DNA from: Pseudomonas putida
GTDB lineage: Bacteria > Pseudomonadota > Gammaproteobacteria > Pseudomonadales > Pseudomonadaceae
Reading direction: 5' to 3'
Assembly (NCBI GenBank): GCA_029953615.1
Contig: CP124529.1
Coordinates: 62,001 to 126,000, forward strand
Length of the DNA: 64,000 nt
The notes under the pieces were generated by a model. The model was not told where the DNA came from. It did no database searches and saw only the letters and a list, made by a program, of their open reading frames with translations. A program made the position numbers and the translations under genes. This document shows positions 27,823 through 37,091 of the stretch, piece after piece. How positions within the stretch are numbered: position 1 is the first letter of the stretch; each line of letters opens with the position of its first letter.

Positions 27823-28728
27823 CTAGCCAGTAGATTTTCTTTCGTCAGCCTGGGCCTTGAGCCACGCCCTGACGATTTGCAGCGCTGCTGGCGGCTGGCC
27901 CTTGCGCGGCCATACCAGGTAGAACGCCTTGTCCAGCCGCAATTGCTGAGGGAACACCTGCACCAATCGGCCGGCAGCGATGTCGTCGCTGACAAAGGCA
28001 CGGCTGGCCAGGGTGATGCCCTGTCCGCCAATGGCAGCTTCGATGGCCAGCGAGGTCTGGTTGAAGCGCACGGTCTTCGCCGTGGGCGCCGGGTGGCCAG
28101 GGAACACCGCTGCGCAGAACTGCGGCCAGAAGTTGTGCGCATCGTGCAAGGCCACATAGCGCTGCAAGGCGGCAAAACCTTCTGGCCAGCCCACTTCGGC
28201 CAACAGCGCCGGGCTTGCCACCGCAACCACCGGCTGCTCCATCAGCAACTCGGCGTTCAGCCCGGTACCGAACGGCGGCTGCCCATAACGCACGGCCAGG
28301 TCCACACCATCGGTATGAAAGTGCGAAAGCCGGTCGGTGGCCAGTACCCGCAGGTCAATCTCGGGGTTGCGCTCGGCAAAGTGCCCTAACTTGGGGATCA
28401 GCCATTTCGAAGCGAAGGTTGGCGTTACGCTGACCGTGAGATGGGAAGGTGCCGGGCGCAGCAGCCGCGTGGCATCGTCGATCATCGCCAAGGCGCTGCG
28501 CACGCTGGTGCTATAGGCATGCCCGGCATCGGTCAGGCCAAGGCCGCGCGGCAAACGCTCGAACAGGCGCACCTCCAGGCCGGCCTCCAGCCCGCGAATC
28601 TGTTGGGCAACGGCGGCCTGGGTGACGCCGAGCTCCTCGGCAGCCAGGCGAAAGTTCAAGTGACGCGCTACCACTTCAAACACCCGTAGCGCATTGAGTG
28701 AGGGCAACCCGGGAAAACCTGCAGGCAT
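27823..28728 (-). CDS. LysR-family regulator, GcvA-like
   Basis: 301-residue regulator with the GcvA-type N-terminus (PSLNALRVFEVVARHLNFRLAAEELGVTQAAVAQQIRGLE) and the effector domain marks FASKWLIPKL and DGVDLAVRYG. Same strand as the SDR gene, which it may regulate. ATG 28726-28728 gives the standard length. Confidence 0.87.
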   Translation of the reverse strand: MPAGFPGLPSLNALRVFEVVARHLNFRLAAEELGVTQAAVAQQIRGLEAGLEVRLFERLPRGLGLTDAGHAYSTSVRSALAMIDDATRLLRPAPSHLTVSVTPTFASKWLIPKLGHFAERNPEIDLRVLATDRLSHFHTDGVDLAVRYGQPPFGTGLNAELLMEQPVVAVASPALLAEVGWPEGFAALQRYVALHDAHNFWPQFCAAVFPGHPAPTAKTVRFNQTSLAIEAAIGGQGITLASRAFVSDDIAAGRLVQVFPQQLRLDKAFYLVWPRKGQPPAALQIVRAWLKAQADERKSTG

Positions 28729-28950
28729 GGCGATGATTTTTCTATTGGCTGATCAGCAGCTTTGCACCGAGGCTATCCTCATCGGCCGATGAAGTCGATG
28801 CTTTGCAGCCGCTCGCATTACCCGGTAAAGTCAGCGCCAGGGCGCTGGCTGCGCCTGCGGTCCGCGCGAAGGGGTTGCCCGAGCCATGCGCCATCACATT
28901 TCCATACCAGCTCCCGGCTTGTCGGCGGACCGAGCCCCAAAGGAGTTGGC

Positions 28951-30195
28951 ATGCCCACCATCAACGCATCCCGCCACCACGGACTGCTCGACCTCCCCGC
29001 CTTGCGCAAACGCGCCAAGCGCTTGCTCAGCGCCCTGAAAAACCACGCAGCCGACGACACCCGCGAGCAGCTACGCGCGCTCGGTTTGCCTGGCCCTGAC
29101 TACCGGCTTGCCGATACTCAATGGCTGGTGGCCCGCGAGGCCGGCTTTGCCAGCTGGCCCAAGCTCAAGGCGCATGCCGATGCCGTCGCTTTCGCGGCAC
29201 GCCACCCGGGCTTCACCGCCGATGACGAGGCTGCCGTGCAGCATTGGCGCTGCGGCAACGACATCGCCCACAGTTTGCGCACGGCCGGTTTTGCCGGTGC
29301 CTTCCAGATGTTCGACGACCCCATGGTCATGGGGCCCGTGCCCGCATTGCCCGAGCAGCAGTATTGGCAGGTCCGCACCGCTTACCTACAGCAGGCGTTC
29401 AACCTGGGCGCCGAGGACATCGAGCAGCGCCAAGCGGCACAGCGCAGCGCCCTGGCCGGGTTGAACAGTGACAGCAAGCTCGTGCTGTGGTGCGAGGGTG
29501 ACGCTTACGACCAGCTGTTCCTGATCCGCGTGCTTGCGAGCCTGCCCAGCCTGCCGCGCCGGTTGGAGCTGATCGAAATCAGCCAGGTACCTGGCGTCGA
29601 GCGCTTCATCGGTATCGGCCAGCTGGCCCCGGACCTGCTTGCCTGGCTATGGCCGCAACGTCGCGCGCTGGGTGAGGAGGCACTGGCACTGGCCCGCCAG
29701 GTCTGGGCGGCCTATACCGCGCCTGACCCGAGGGGCTGGGCTGCCCTGGCGGGCCTCCAGCATGCGGCGTTGCCGTTGCTGGGCCGGGCCCTGGCGCGGC
29801 AACTGCAGGAACTGCCGGGGGCGAACGACGGTTTGAGTCTCACGGAGCGCCTGCTGTTGCGCGTTCTGGCGTCACGCGGCGAGCTGCCGGCCGGACGTGT
29901 GTTTGCCCAGTTGATGATGGAGGATGAACCGCTGCCTTACCTGGGCGACCTGATGTTCCATGTTCTGCTGCAGCCTCTGATCCATGCGCCGCACCCGCTG
30001 CTGCTGGAGGGCCCGGGCGAGTCCTGGGCACAACGGCCGTTGCGGCTGACCGCGCTTGCCGAACAGGTGCTCGCCGGGCAGGCGCACTGGCTTGACCACA
30101 GCCCTGCGCCGCGCTGGGTGGGCGGAGTGCTTGTCGAGGCCGCGGACAGGCCCTGGGTAGTCAGCGAACAAGGCGAAGTGTGGCAGCGCAAATAG
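28951..30195 (+). CDS. DUF1835-type hypothetical protein
   Basis: 414-residue soluble protein. The first 60 residues (LRKRAKRLLSALKNH..., TQWLVAREAGFASWPKLKAHAD) match a module often placed before ankyrin or DUF1835 domains. The centre contains VLWCEGDAYDQLFLIRVLASL, the DUF1835 pattern. No catalytic residues are recognised. ATG 28951 has AAAGGAG 5 nt upstream; the longer open frame starting in the LysR promoter region is rejected. No operon partners. Confidence 0.75.
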   Translation: MPTINASRHHGLLDLPALRKRAKRLLSALKNHAADDTREQLRALGLPGPDYRLADTQWLVAREAGFASWPKLKAHADAVAFAARHPGFTADDEAAVQHWRCGNDIAHSLRTAGFAGAFQMFDDPMVMGPVPALPEQQYWQVRTAYLQQAFNLGAEDIEQRQAAQRSALAGLNSDSKLVLWCEGDAYDQLFLIRVLASLPSLPRRLELIEISQVPGVERFIGIGQLAPDLLAWLWPQRRALGEEALALARQVWAAYTAPDPRGWAALAGLQHAALPLLGRALARQLQELPGANDGLSLTERLLLRVLASRGELPAGRVFAQLMMEDEPLPYLGDLMFHVLLQPLIHAPHPLLLEGPGESWAQRPLRLTALAEQVLAGQAHWLDHSPAPRWVGGVLVEAADRPWVVSEQGEVWQRK

Positions 30196-30230
30196 CCTGC
30201 TCAAGCCTGGTCAGGCAACGCGGTGGATGG

Positions 30231-30274
30231 CACCGGCTGCGCCGGTGATCGCCGGCAAGCCAGCTCCCACAGGG
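30231..30274. repeat. Single REP unit
   Basis: GATCGCCGGCAAGCCAGC followed by TCCCACAGGG, preceded by a small GC-rich hairpin (CACCGGCTGCGCCGGTG). It is in the 155-bp gap between the DUF1835-type gene and the ferredoxin-peptidase fusion. Confidence 0.65.
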
Positions 30275-30350
30275 ATTAAGCTAGCCTTCGGAGCTTGAGC
30301 AAGGCCGGTGCTCCTGGCAACAATCGAACCTTCACTCGCCCGAGGTACCC

Positions 30351-32039
30351 ATGCACCATCGCCACGTCATTGAATTGTCGCCCTCGGGCAAAACCTTCGA
30401 CGCCAGCCAGGAGTTGCTGCTCGATGCCATGCTTGCCAGCGGCCTACCGGTGCCTTTCTCCTGCCGCCGCGGTGCCTGCGGGTCGTGCAAGGTCAAGGTG
30501 CTGTCAGGACAGTACCGGGACACGCAGCGGGCGGCAGACACGCCCGCGCCCTGCTACCCTCTGGCAGCTGACGAAATGTTGCTGTGCCAGAGCCACGCCT
30601 GCACTGACATGTGCCTGGAAATTCCCGGCTGGTCCCTGGACACGCCGGCACTGGAAATCCACGCACAGGTTCGTGGCAAACGCGACCTTAGCGCCGATAT
30701 CGTCGAACTGGTGCTGCAGCCTGCACAACCATTGGCGGTACGGGCGGGCCAATACGTACGCTTCCGGCTCGACAACGGCGACAGCCGCTGTTTCTCCATC
30801 GCCAACCTGCCCGCCCAGGACCAGGGGCAACTGGTGTTTCACATCCGCAAGGTCAGGGGCGGCCTGTTTACCGAACACCTGCTGCCAACCCTGCAGGCAG
30901 GTGACACCTTGAAGCTCGAAGGGCCGGTGGGTGCCTGCACCTGGCAGCACGAGGGCCAGCGCCCACTGGTGCTGTTCGCCACCGGTACGGGTTACGCCGG
31001 CATCAAGCCATTGCTGTTGACCGCCCTGGCAGGCGATGCCGAGGTCACGTTGTACTGGGGTGGCAGATCGAACGCGGACTTCTATGACCGTGAGTTTCTC
31101 GACCAGGCCAGCCGTGCACACGCTCACTTTCACTGGCACCCGGTGCTGTCGGACCAGGCGCGGGTGCAGCAGCTGGCGCTGGCCCAGGCCCATCGCTGGG
31201 CCGACACCCAGGTCTATGCCTGCGGCAATGCCGCGATGATCCGCCAGGCGCGCGAACAGTGCCTCGCGGCGGGCCTGCAGCCCCATCACTTTGTCGCCGA
31301 GGCTTTCGTTGCCAGCGGCGCACTGGCGCCCGAAGCGTCAACAGCCAGGCCATTGCACCCGGCGCTGGAAAAGGTCGGCCCGCGCTACTCGCCGGACGGT
31401 ATGCTCGCGGCGCGCGAGCAGTCGGTACGGGCCGTGGCGGCGATCGCCAGCCAGCTACAAGTCGGCATGACCACCGCCCAGGCGCTGGAGATGGCCGGGC
31501 AAACCTTGCAGGCGATGGGCGCGTCGCACACCTGGCACCCCACCTACATCCGTTTTGGCGACGACACCATACGCACGCCGCGCCAAGGCATCGATCTGCA
31601 ACGTACATTACGGCCCACGGATATCGTCGTGGTCGATGTCGGCCCGGTGTGGGATGGTTATGAGGGCGACTATGGCGACACCTTCGTGTTTGGCCAGCAT
31701 GAGCTGCACCACGCCTGCGTCAAGGCGCTGCATGAAGTGTTCGAGGAAACCCGCCAGGCCTGGGGCCGTGGCCTGACCGGGCGCGAACTGTATGATTTCG
31801 CCGAGCGCAGTGCCCAGGCAAAAGGCTGGCAGCTGGAGCGCAACCTGGCCGGGCATCGCATCGCCGACTTCCCGCATGTTCTGTATGGGCAAGACAAACT
31901 GGCCGAGGTCGAAATCGTCCCGAGCGAGGTGGTGTGGGTGCTGGAGATTCAGTTGTGCCACCCTACCGAACCGGTCGGGGCGTTTTTCGAGGATATCCTG
32001 GTCGGTGAAGTCGCCCTGGCGCGCTCCTTGACCCAGTAA
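30351..32039 (+). CDS. Ferredoxin-NAD(P)H reductase fused to an M24 (Xaa-Pro aminopeptidase-like) domain
   Basis: 562-residue three-part protein. Residues 1-95: plant-type 2Fe-2S ferredoxin with C38, C43, C46 and C79 (CRRGACGSC). Residues about 100-320: FAD/NAD reductase of the benzoate/methane-monooxygenase reductase type (RFRLDNGDSRCFSIANLP for FAD, FATGTGYAGIKP for NAD(P)H, VYACGNAAMI). Residues about 335-562: M24 pita-bread fold with likely metal ligands D429 and D440 or D443 (VVVDVG...YEGDYGDTF), a His near HRIADFPH, and Glu in WVLEIQL and FFEDILV. ATG 30351 follows GAGGTACCC. I do not know this combination as a characterised enzyme; substrate unknown. Confidence 0.85.
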   Translation: MHHRHVIELSPSGKTFDASQELLLDAMLASGLPVPFSCRRGACGSCKVKVLSGQYRDTQRAADTPAPCYPLAADEMLLCQSHACTDMCLEIPGWSLDTPALEIHAQVRGKRDLSADIVELVLQPAQPLAVRAGQYVRFRLDNGDSRCFSIANLPAQDQGQLVFHIRKVRGGLFTEHLLPTLQAGDTLKLEGPVGACTWQHEGQRPLVLFATGTGYAGIKPLLLTALAGDAEVTLYWGGRSNADFYDREFLDQASRAHAHFHWHPVLSDQARVQQLALAQAHRWADTQVYACGNAAMIRQAREQCLAAGLQPHHFVAEAFVASGALAPEASTARPLHPALEKVGPRYSPDGMLAAREQSVRAVAAIASQLQVGMTTAQALEMAGQTLQAMGASHTWHPTYIRFGDDTIRTPRQGIDLQRTLRPTDIVVVDVGPVWDGYEGDYGDTFVFGQHELHHACVKALHEVFEETRQAWGRGLTGRELYDFAERSAQAKGWQLERNLAGHRIADFPHVLYGQDKLAEVEIVPSEVVWVLEIQLCHPTEPVGAFFEDILVGEVALARSLTQ

Positions 32040-32050
32040 CAGGCCGCCAC

Positions 32051-32296
32051 GTGGCGATGCTGTTCATTGCACCAGGCAGGCAACGGCAAGGCATCGGCGC
32101 GCGCCTCATGAGCGCCGCGCTCGAACATGCCAGGGCTGAAATCGTCACGGTCAGGGCATCGTTGTCTTCCGTGCCGGCCTACCAGCGCTACGGTTTCAAC
32201 CTGGCAGGTCAAGTTGGCGAGTTCGCCGGACTGACCTACCAGCCGATGGAAATGCCCCTGCGGCCACGTGCTGCCGCCGCCTCAGGCGCCGAGTGA
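32051..32296 (+). pseudogene. GNAT acetyltransferase, C-terminal fragment
   Basis: 81 codons covering only the acetyl-CoA-binding half of a GNAT protein: APGRQRQGIGARLMSAALEHA is motif A (Q/RxxGxG/A), then VPAYQRYGF is motif B. The N-terminal half of the fold is absent: the previous gene ends 11 bp upstream. The 3' end overlaps the convergent DapA-like gene by 15 bp. Probably a remnant; a functional short protein from GTG 32051 or ATG 32057 is less likely. Confidence 0.6.
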
Positions 32297-33148
32297 GTCC
32301 AGCACGCCTTGCAACTTGCCACGGGTGGTTTCCGTGCAGGCCTGCATGGGCTCACGCAGCTCGTCAGCAATCAGGTCTTGCGCCTGCAATGCCGCCTTGA
32401 TCACGGCCGGGTTAGGCTCGGCAAAGGCCATTTTCATCCACGGCAGCAACTGGTAGAACGTGCCGCGTGCGGCTACCCAATCACCATGGTCGACCTGCTG
32501 CAACATCCGCACGTACAGGTCGGCCCGCACATGCGCCGAAGCCGAAATGGCCCCCGCACCGCCCAGGCACAGGTTGTTGAAGATCTGAATGTCTTCACCC
32601 GCCAAAACCTGGGCGTGGCCGTCCTGGATCAGCGCCATGGTGGTCTCGCTGTCACCGCTGCAGTCCTTGACCGCTGCGATGCGCGGGTGGCGCACGATGC
32701 GGCGCAGGGTTTCCCGCTCGATGCGCACCCCGGTACGGTAGGGAATGTCGTAGACGATCACCGGCACGCTGGCGGCATCCGCCACAGTATTGAAGAACGC
32801 CTCGATGCCGGCCTGCGAAGGCCGGATGTAGCAAGGTGCCGGGACCAGAAGCCCGCCAATGTCACGCCGCTGGATTTCAGCCTGGAAGGCCAGCAATTCG
32901 CGCAGGTTGTAACCCGACAGGCCCATCACCACCCTGCCCGGCTCCACCCAGGCCAGTACAGCATCCAGCACGGCCAGTTGCTCGGCCTTGGACAGCGCCG
33001 CCGCTTCGCCCGTGGTGCCGCACACCACAAACCCGGCCACCCCCTCTTCGAGCAGCTTCTTCACCAGTTTTTCCAGCCCGGCGAAGTCGATTTCATTGGC
33101 GCGCAATGGCGTGACGAGGGCGATCCAGATACCACGGAAATTCGACAT
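32282..33148 (-). CDS. DapA-family aldolase/lyase
   Basis: 288-residue (beta/alpha)8 enzyme of the dihydrodipicolinate synthase/N-acetylneuraminate lyase family. Visible: CGTTGEAAAL (residues 43-52), the Tyr of VIVYDIPYRTG, and the Schiff-base Lys in IAAVKDCSGD. The family includes true DapA and sugar-acid aldolases; an isolated copy beside the cellulose operon is probably not the housekeeping DapA. ATG 33148 is followed by the typical MSNFRGIWIALVTP start. Confidence 0.87.
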   Translation of the reverse strand: MSNFRGIWIALVTPLRANEIDFAGLEKLVKKLLEEGVAGFVVCGTTGEAAALSKAEQLAVLDAVLAWVEPGRVVMGLSGYNLRELLAFQAEIQRRDIGGLLVPAPCYIRPSQAGIEAFFNTVADAASVPVIVYDIPYRTGVRIERETLRRIVRHPRIAAVKDCSGDSETTMALIQDGHAQVLAGEDIQIFNNLCLGGAGAISASAHVRADLYVRMLQQVDHGDWVAARGTFYQLLPWMKMAFAEPNPAVIKAALQAQDLIADELREPMQACTETTRGKLQGVLDSLGA

Positions 33149-33229
33149 GCAAAACTCCTGATGTTGACCGAAAGTCAGCGTCAGCAGGGCGGAGAGTCGA
33201 AGTGGTCTGGCAGGAATACCTGGCGCCTT

Positions 33230-33258
33230 CTGTCTCGTCAGCCCACCTGACGAGACAG
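33230..33258. terminator. Strong hairpin, probable bidirectional terminator
   Basis: CTGTCTCGTCAG (33230-33241) and CTGACGAGACAG (33247-33258) form a perfect 12-bp stem with a 5-nt loop, extended outside by further GC pairing. It lies just downstream of the small ORF at 33269-33370 and upstream of the DapA-like start. No clear U-tract. Confidence 0.5.
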
Positions 33259-33268
33259 CGCGCCTCGG

Positions 33269-33370
33269 TCAGATGAGCGGCTGTTTCTTGGATTTCTTGG
33301 CAACGGCAACGCACGCACCTGCCTGGGCAATAAAGCCCGAAGCGGAAATGGCGTGGTTGGAGATGGACAT
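33269..33370 (-). CDS. Possible small protein, 33 residues
   Basis: Open frame MSISNHAISASGFIAQAGAC... ending KKSKKQPLI, Ala-rich with a basic tail. It lies in the 424-bp gap between bcsC and the DapA-like gene. It is preceded by a consensus-like promoter (TTGACA, 18 bp, CATTAT at 33402-33431) that would start transcription about 25 nt upstream of the ATG, and is followed by a strong hairpin. Ribosome binding site weak. It may instead be a small RNA. No homologue recognised. Confidence 0.4.
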   Translation of the reverse strand: MSISNHAISASGFIAQAGACVAVAKKSKKQPLI

Positions 33371-33401
33371 GCTGGAAAGCCCGTTGCGTGGATGTGGCTG
33401 G

Positions 33402-33431
33402 ATAATGGTGTGGCGGCGTAGCTTGTGTCAA
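33402..33431 (-). promoter_or_regulatory. Sigma70-type promoter of the small transcription unit
   Basis: Minus strand: -35 TTGACA (33426-33431), 18-bp spacer, -10 CATTAT (33402-33407); predicted start near 33395. It is well placed for the 33-codon ORF and may also read into the DapA-like gene if the hairpin at 33230-33258 is leaky. Confidence 0.5.
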
Positions 33432-33501
33432 CACTGAATTGGCAAGCGCTTTGCCCCTGAGGGTGCAACTGTCTTGCTCAAAATCCAATGGCTTGCTCAA
33501 C

Positions 33502-33559
33502 ACCTGTGGGCAAGCCCGCGAACACCGGCGCAGCCGGTGCCATCGACCGGTGCCACAGG
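33502..33559. repeat. Degenerate REP unit at the end of the cellulose operon
   Basis: CCTGTGGGCAAGCCCGCGAA followed by a GC-rich hairpin (CACCGGCGCAGCCGGTG) immediately downstream of bcsC. It can fold in the operon's 3' transcript. Confidence 0.55.
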
Positions 33560-33572
33560 GCTGCATCTGCAA

Positions 33573-36500
33573 TCAACGCCGCTCGCTATAGGGCTCCAGC
33601 GGTGTGACCGGCAGCGCCAGGTTGCCCCGCCATGGCTCGAACAGGTAGCGCAGGTAGAGCATGCCATGGCTAGGCGCATAGTCATCGCTGTGCTGCCAGT
33701 CGAAACCGCCACCCAATACCCAATGGTCGCTCAGGCGCCGCTCGAACAGCCCGCGTAGGCGGTAGCCTAGCCCGCTGCTGTCGCTGGCGTCGTTCATGGC
33801 GTCGATGTTGGAATCGAGGTCATATAGCGCCAGCACCTTGCGGTTGAGGTGCGCATCCGGGTACAGGCGGCTGCGGCCGCTGTGGGCCTGGGACCAGCTG
33901 ACGGAACCTTCCAGCAGCACCGACCAGTCGTAGTTGCGCCAGGCATAACTGACCGGCACGCCCACCGATGTGTAGCGCTGCGGGCTGTAGTAGCCGCCCT
34001 GCCCCAGGCTGTAACCACCCAGGTCCTTGTCGTGACGCCAGTGCATCAGTGTCAGGCCCACACGCACGCGCTCGTCGGCCTTTTCCACCACCCGGTGGTA
34101 CCAGCCGGCCATGGCCCGGGTGCGCTGGTTGTCGGCGACGTTCTCGCCATACAGCCAGTGGTGCCCCAGGCTGGCCCAGACCCCGTTGTCACCGCCCTGG
34201 TCCCAGCTCAGGCCGAGCGTGGCGCCATTGGCCGTGACCCCACCCCAGCGCACGCCCGTCGGGCGGTCACGTGCCCCCGCAAACGATAACAGCGAGTTGC
34301 TCATCGGCCGCCGTGAAGCGGTCAGCGACCAGCCGACCTGACCGAGGTCGCCATTGACCGTTGCGCCACCCAACCAGTTGTTGATGGCATACCCCTGAGT
34401 GGCTCCCAGATCAAAGGCCCAGCGGCTGCCCTGCCAGCCCAGCGCCAGCACGCTACCGTCCGCCGTTTGCGAACCGCCCCCGCACGCAGGGAGCGACTTG
34501 CCGTCGGCGGTGCGGCCAACAAACTGGCAGCTACCGAAATCCGGGGTATAACCCCCTTGGTCGTTCTGTTCGAACGAGCCCGCATCCATGCCGATGCGCT
34601 CGACCCGCGCAAAGGCGGTGCCGTCCTGCCAAGGGGTATCGACATGCAGCAGGGTTGACTGGGTACTCAGTTCGGACGTGCCGGGTGTACCGTCGTCCTC
34701 GCGCCAGCCGTAGTCGTGCATCAGCGTCACATGAGTATTGCGCTGGCGATACAGTGCATCGACGTCGCTGCGCAGGCTGCGTGCCAGCCAGTCGTCGTCA
34801 TCCTGCTCACGGCTGGCCAGCGTCAGTGCACGGTCGTCCCGTGGCGACACGGCGGCACGTTCGAGCAACTGCGCGTCGGCCATCGCTGCGGCGTAAAGGT
34901 CCAGCGCCCGTTGCGGGTCATCCTGCGCCACCAGGCGAGCAGCGTCGCGTCGCAACAAGGGATCGGGGCGAGGCTGCTGTGCTGCGATCTGCTCGAGCAT
35001 TCCGGCCGCCTGATCGTGTTCGCCCAAGGCGACCCAGACCGCTGCCAGGCGCCGCTGGGCGTTGCTGTCATCGGCAGCCAGTTGTGGCACCTGCACCGCC
35101 AGCATGTGCCGGGCCTGTGCCAGGTTGCCTTCAGCCACCGCACTTTCGATCACGCCAAGGCGCGCCTTGGGTTGCCCAGGTTGCACGGCAAGCACGCGCT
35201 GGTAATAGCCGCGCGCTTTGCCCGGCTCACCGTTCGCTGCCGCCCAGTCAGCCAACAGCATCAGGTCGTCGATGCTGCCTTCGCCACGCGCCAGGCTGGC
35301 CTCAAGCAGGCTGCTCGCTTCAGCCGTGCGGCCTTGCGCTTGCAGTTGCTGCGCCGAAGCCAGGGTCATGCGACGGTGGATCCGCTGCTGCAACGCATGC
35401 ATGTCAGCGTTCCAGGCCGTCTGCGGCACAGCACCGAGGCTGTCCAGGGCCAGCGCATCGCGGTCACTGGACTCCAGGAACAGTCCGTGGGCATAGCGGG
35501 TGGCGGGATCGCCCGGCTGGCGCTGCACGATCCTGGCAAATGCCGCGTCGGCCTCGGCGGTGCGCCCCAGGTGGCGCAGGCTGTTGGCCAACTGGTAGAC
35601 CAGCCAGGGCTCATCGGGGGCCAAGGCCGTGGCCTGGCCCAGCGCCTGGCTGGCCGCCGCCCAATCCTGACGCTGCAGGGCCTGGTCACCTTGCTGGCGC
35701 AGGCGGGCGAGCTCCAGGCTACGGCGCAGGCTGGCGAACTGCGCTTGCTGGCGGGGCGGCAGGCTGTCCAGGTAGGCCTGCGCCTTGTCGGGCGCTTGCG
35801 CCTGGTACACACGCATCAGGCCGCGCACGGCACTTTCGTTATCCGGTGCCATGCGCCGAACCTGCAGGAATTGCCGCTCGGCGGCCGCTGTATCACCCTC
35901 GGCCAGCGAGACATCCGCCAGGCCAAGCAAGGCGTATTCCTCCTTCGGGCGCTGCTGGCGTGCCTGCTGGTAATAGGCACGGGCTGCGCGCATGTCTTTC
36001 GCCTGTAGTGCCCGCTCCCCTTTGCTGAGCAGAGCCCAATACTGGCTGGACGACTCCAGGTCCTTCCACTGGCTGATCCAGTAGGTGTCCTGCTCCTTGG
36101 CACTTGCCGCCCGGAACGCCGTATTGGCCTCTTCATAGCGGCTTTGCCGCATCAGTGCATACCCCAGGGAGCCGTGCAAACTGGCGTCGTCCGGATACTG
36201 GCGCAATGCCCGGCGCAACTGCGTCTCGGCTTCAGCGTTACGGCCTTTGTCGAGCAATGCCAAGCCCCGCTGGCCAGCCTGCCAGGACGGGTCGGCCAGC
36301 AGTTTGCGCTGCTGTTGCAGGGTCTCGCTGGCCTGCGCCAACAATGGTGAGGCCGGGTAGCGCTGGAGAAACGCTTGCCAGGCCGCGGCGCTGGCGGTAC
36401 TAACCGCTTGCCCGGACAGGTAGTCGAACTCACGCTGGGCAGCGGCATCCCGTGCGCCAGGGTCGCGCGACAACTGGTCGAGCAAGGCCAAGGCTTCGCG

Positions 36501-37091
36501 GTCGCGCTTTTCGGCGAATAGCCAGCCGGCCAGGGTCTGGCGCAACCCGGCACTGCCTGGGTACTGCCGGTCCAGTTGCTGCAGCTGCCTGATTGCCTCG
36601 GGGCGCTGGCCGGGAAGGTTGCCGCGTACGCGCCAGTAATCCAGGGCCAGTTCCAGGCTTGGCGGTTCACCAGCAAACAACTGTTCATAGGCCGCCAGCG
36701 CCTCTTCATTACGCCCGGTGACAGCCAGCAGGCGAGCCTGCTGCAATTGCCGCGCGCGCTCAGGTTGCTGCAGCTCGAGCAGGCGTCTGGCCTGGCGGGC
36801 CTGCACGCTACCGGGCGCAATGGCACTGATCCGGGCACTCAACTGCTCGGCCTGGGTGCTGTTCTTTTCGCGCAATGCCAGGCTCAAGGCCGCCAGCAAC
36901 ACGTCCGGGTTGCGCGGCTCGAGCAATTGCAACCGCCCCAGTGCATCGCGCACCAGATCGTCACGATGCAGCGCCTCGCCGCGACGCACCTGGTCCAGCA
37001 GCCATTGGCGCTGTTCGTCGGCATCCTTGGGTTGCGCGGTGGCCTGGCAGGTCACCGCCGCCAGCATCAGTACGCCAATCATTCGCTGCAT
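33573..37091 (-). CDS. bcsC: Cellulose export protein BcsC (TPR plus outer-membrane barrel)
   Basis: 1172-residue periplasmic/outer-membrane component that carries the cellulose chain across the outer membrane. Signal peptide MQRMIGVLMLAAVTCQATA. Residues about 25-780 are many TPR-like helical repeats (for example RRALRQYPDDASLHGSLGYAL). Residues about 810-1172 are the BcsC beta-barrel, with the family stretch HWRHDKDLGGYSLGQGGYYS. The gene overlaps the bcsZ end by 13 bp. ATG 37091 starts the signal peptide. Last gene of the operon. Confidence 0.93.
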   Translation of the reverse strand: MQRMIGVLMLAAVTCQATAQPKDADEQRQWLLDQVRRGEALHRDDLVRDALGRLQLLEPRNPDVLLAALSLALREKNSTQAEQLSARISAIAPGSVQARQARRLLELQQPERARQLQQARLLAVTGRNEEALAAYEQLFAGEPPSLELALDYWRVRGNLPGQRPEAIRQLQQLDRQYPGSAGLRQTLAGWLFAEKRDREALALLDQLSRDPGARDAAAQREFDYLSGQAVSTASAAAWQAFLQRYPASPLLAQASETLQQQRKLLADPSWQAGQRGLALLDKGRNAEAETQLRRALRQYPDDASLHGSLGYALMRQSRYEEANTAFRAASAKEQDTYWISQWKDLESSSQYWALLSKGERALQAKDMRAARAYYQQARQQRPKEEYALLGLADVSLAEGDTAAAERQFLQVRRMAPDNESAVRGLMRVYQAQAPDKAQAYLDSLPPRQQAQFASLRRSLELARLRQQGDQALQRQDWAAASQALGQATALAPDEPWLVYQLANSLRHLGRTAEADAAFARIVQRQPGDPATRYAHGLFLESSDRDALALDSLGAVPQTAWNADMHALQQRIHRRMTLASAQQLQAQGRTAEASSLLEASLARGEGSIDDLMLLADWAAANGEPGKARGYYQRVLAVQPGQPKARLGVIESAVAEGNLAQARHMLAVQVPQLAADDSNAQRRLAAVWVALGEHDQAAGMLEQIAAQQPRPDPLLRRDAARLVAQDDPQRALDLYAAAMADAQLLERAAVSPRDDRALTLASREQDDDDWLARSLRSDVDALYRQRNTHVTLMHDYGWREDDGTPGTSELSTQSTLLHVDTPWQDGTAFARVERIGMDAGSFEQNDQGGYTPDFGSCQFVGRTADGKSLPACGGGSQTADGSVLALGWQGSRWAFDLGATQGYAINNWLGGATVNGDLGQVGWSLTASRRPMSNSLLSFAGARDRPTGVRWGGVTANGATLGLSWDQGGDNGVWASLGHHWLYGENVADNQRTRAMAGWYHRVVEKADERVRVGLTLMHWRHDKDLGGYSLGQGGYYSPQRYTSVGVPVSYAWRNYDWSVLLEGSVSWSQAHSGRSRLYPDAHLNRKVLALYDLDSNIDAMNDASDSSGLGYRLRGLFERRLSDHWVLGGGFDWQHSDDYAPSHGMLYLRYLFEPWRGNLALPVTPLEPYSERR

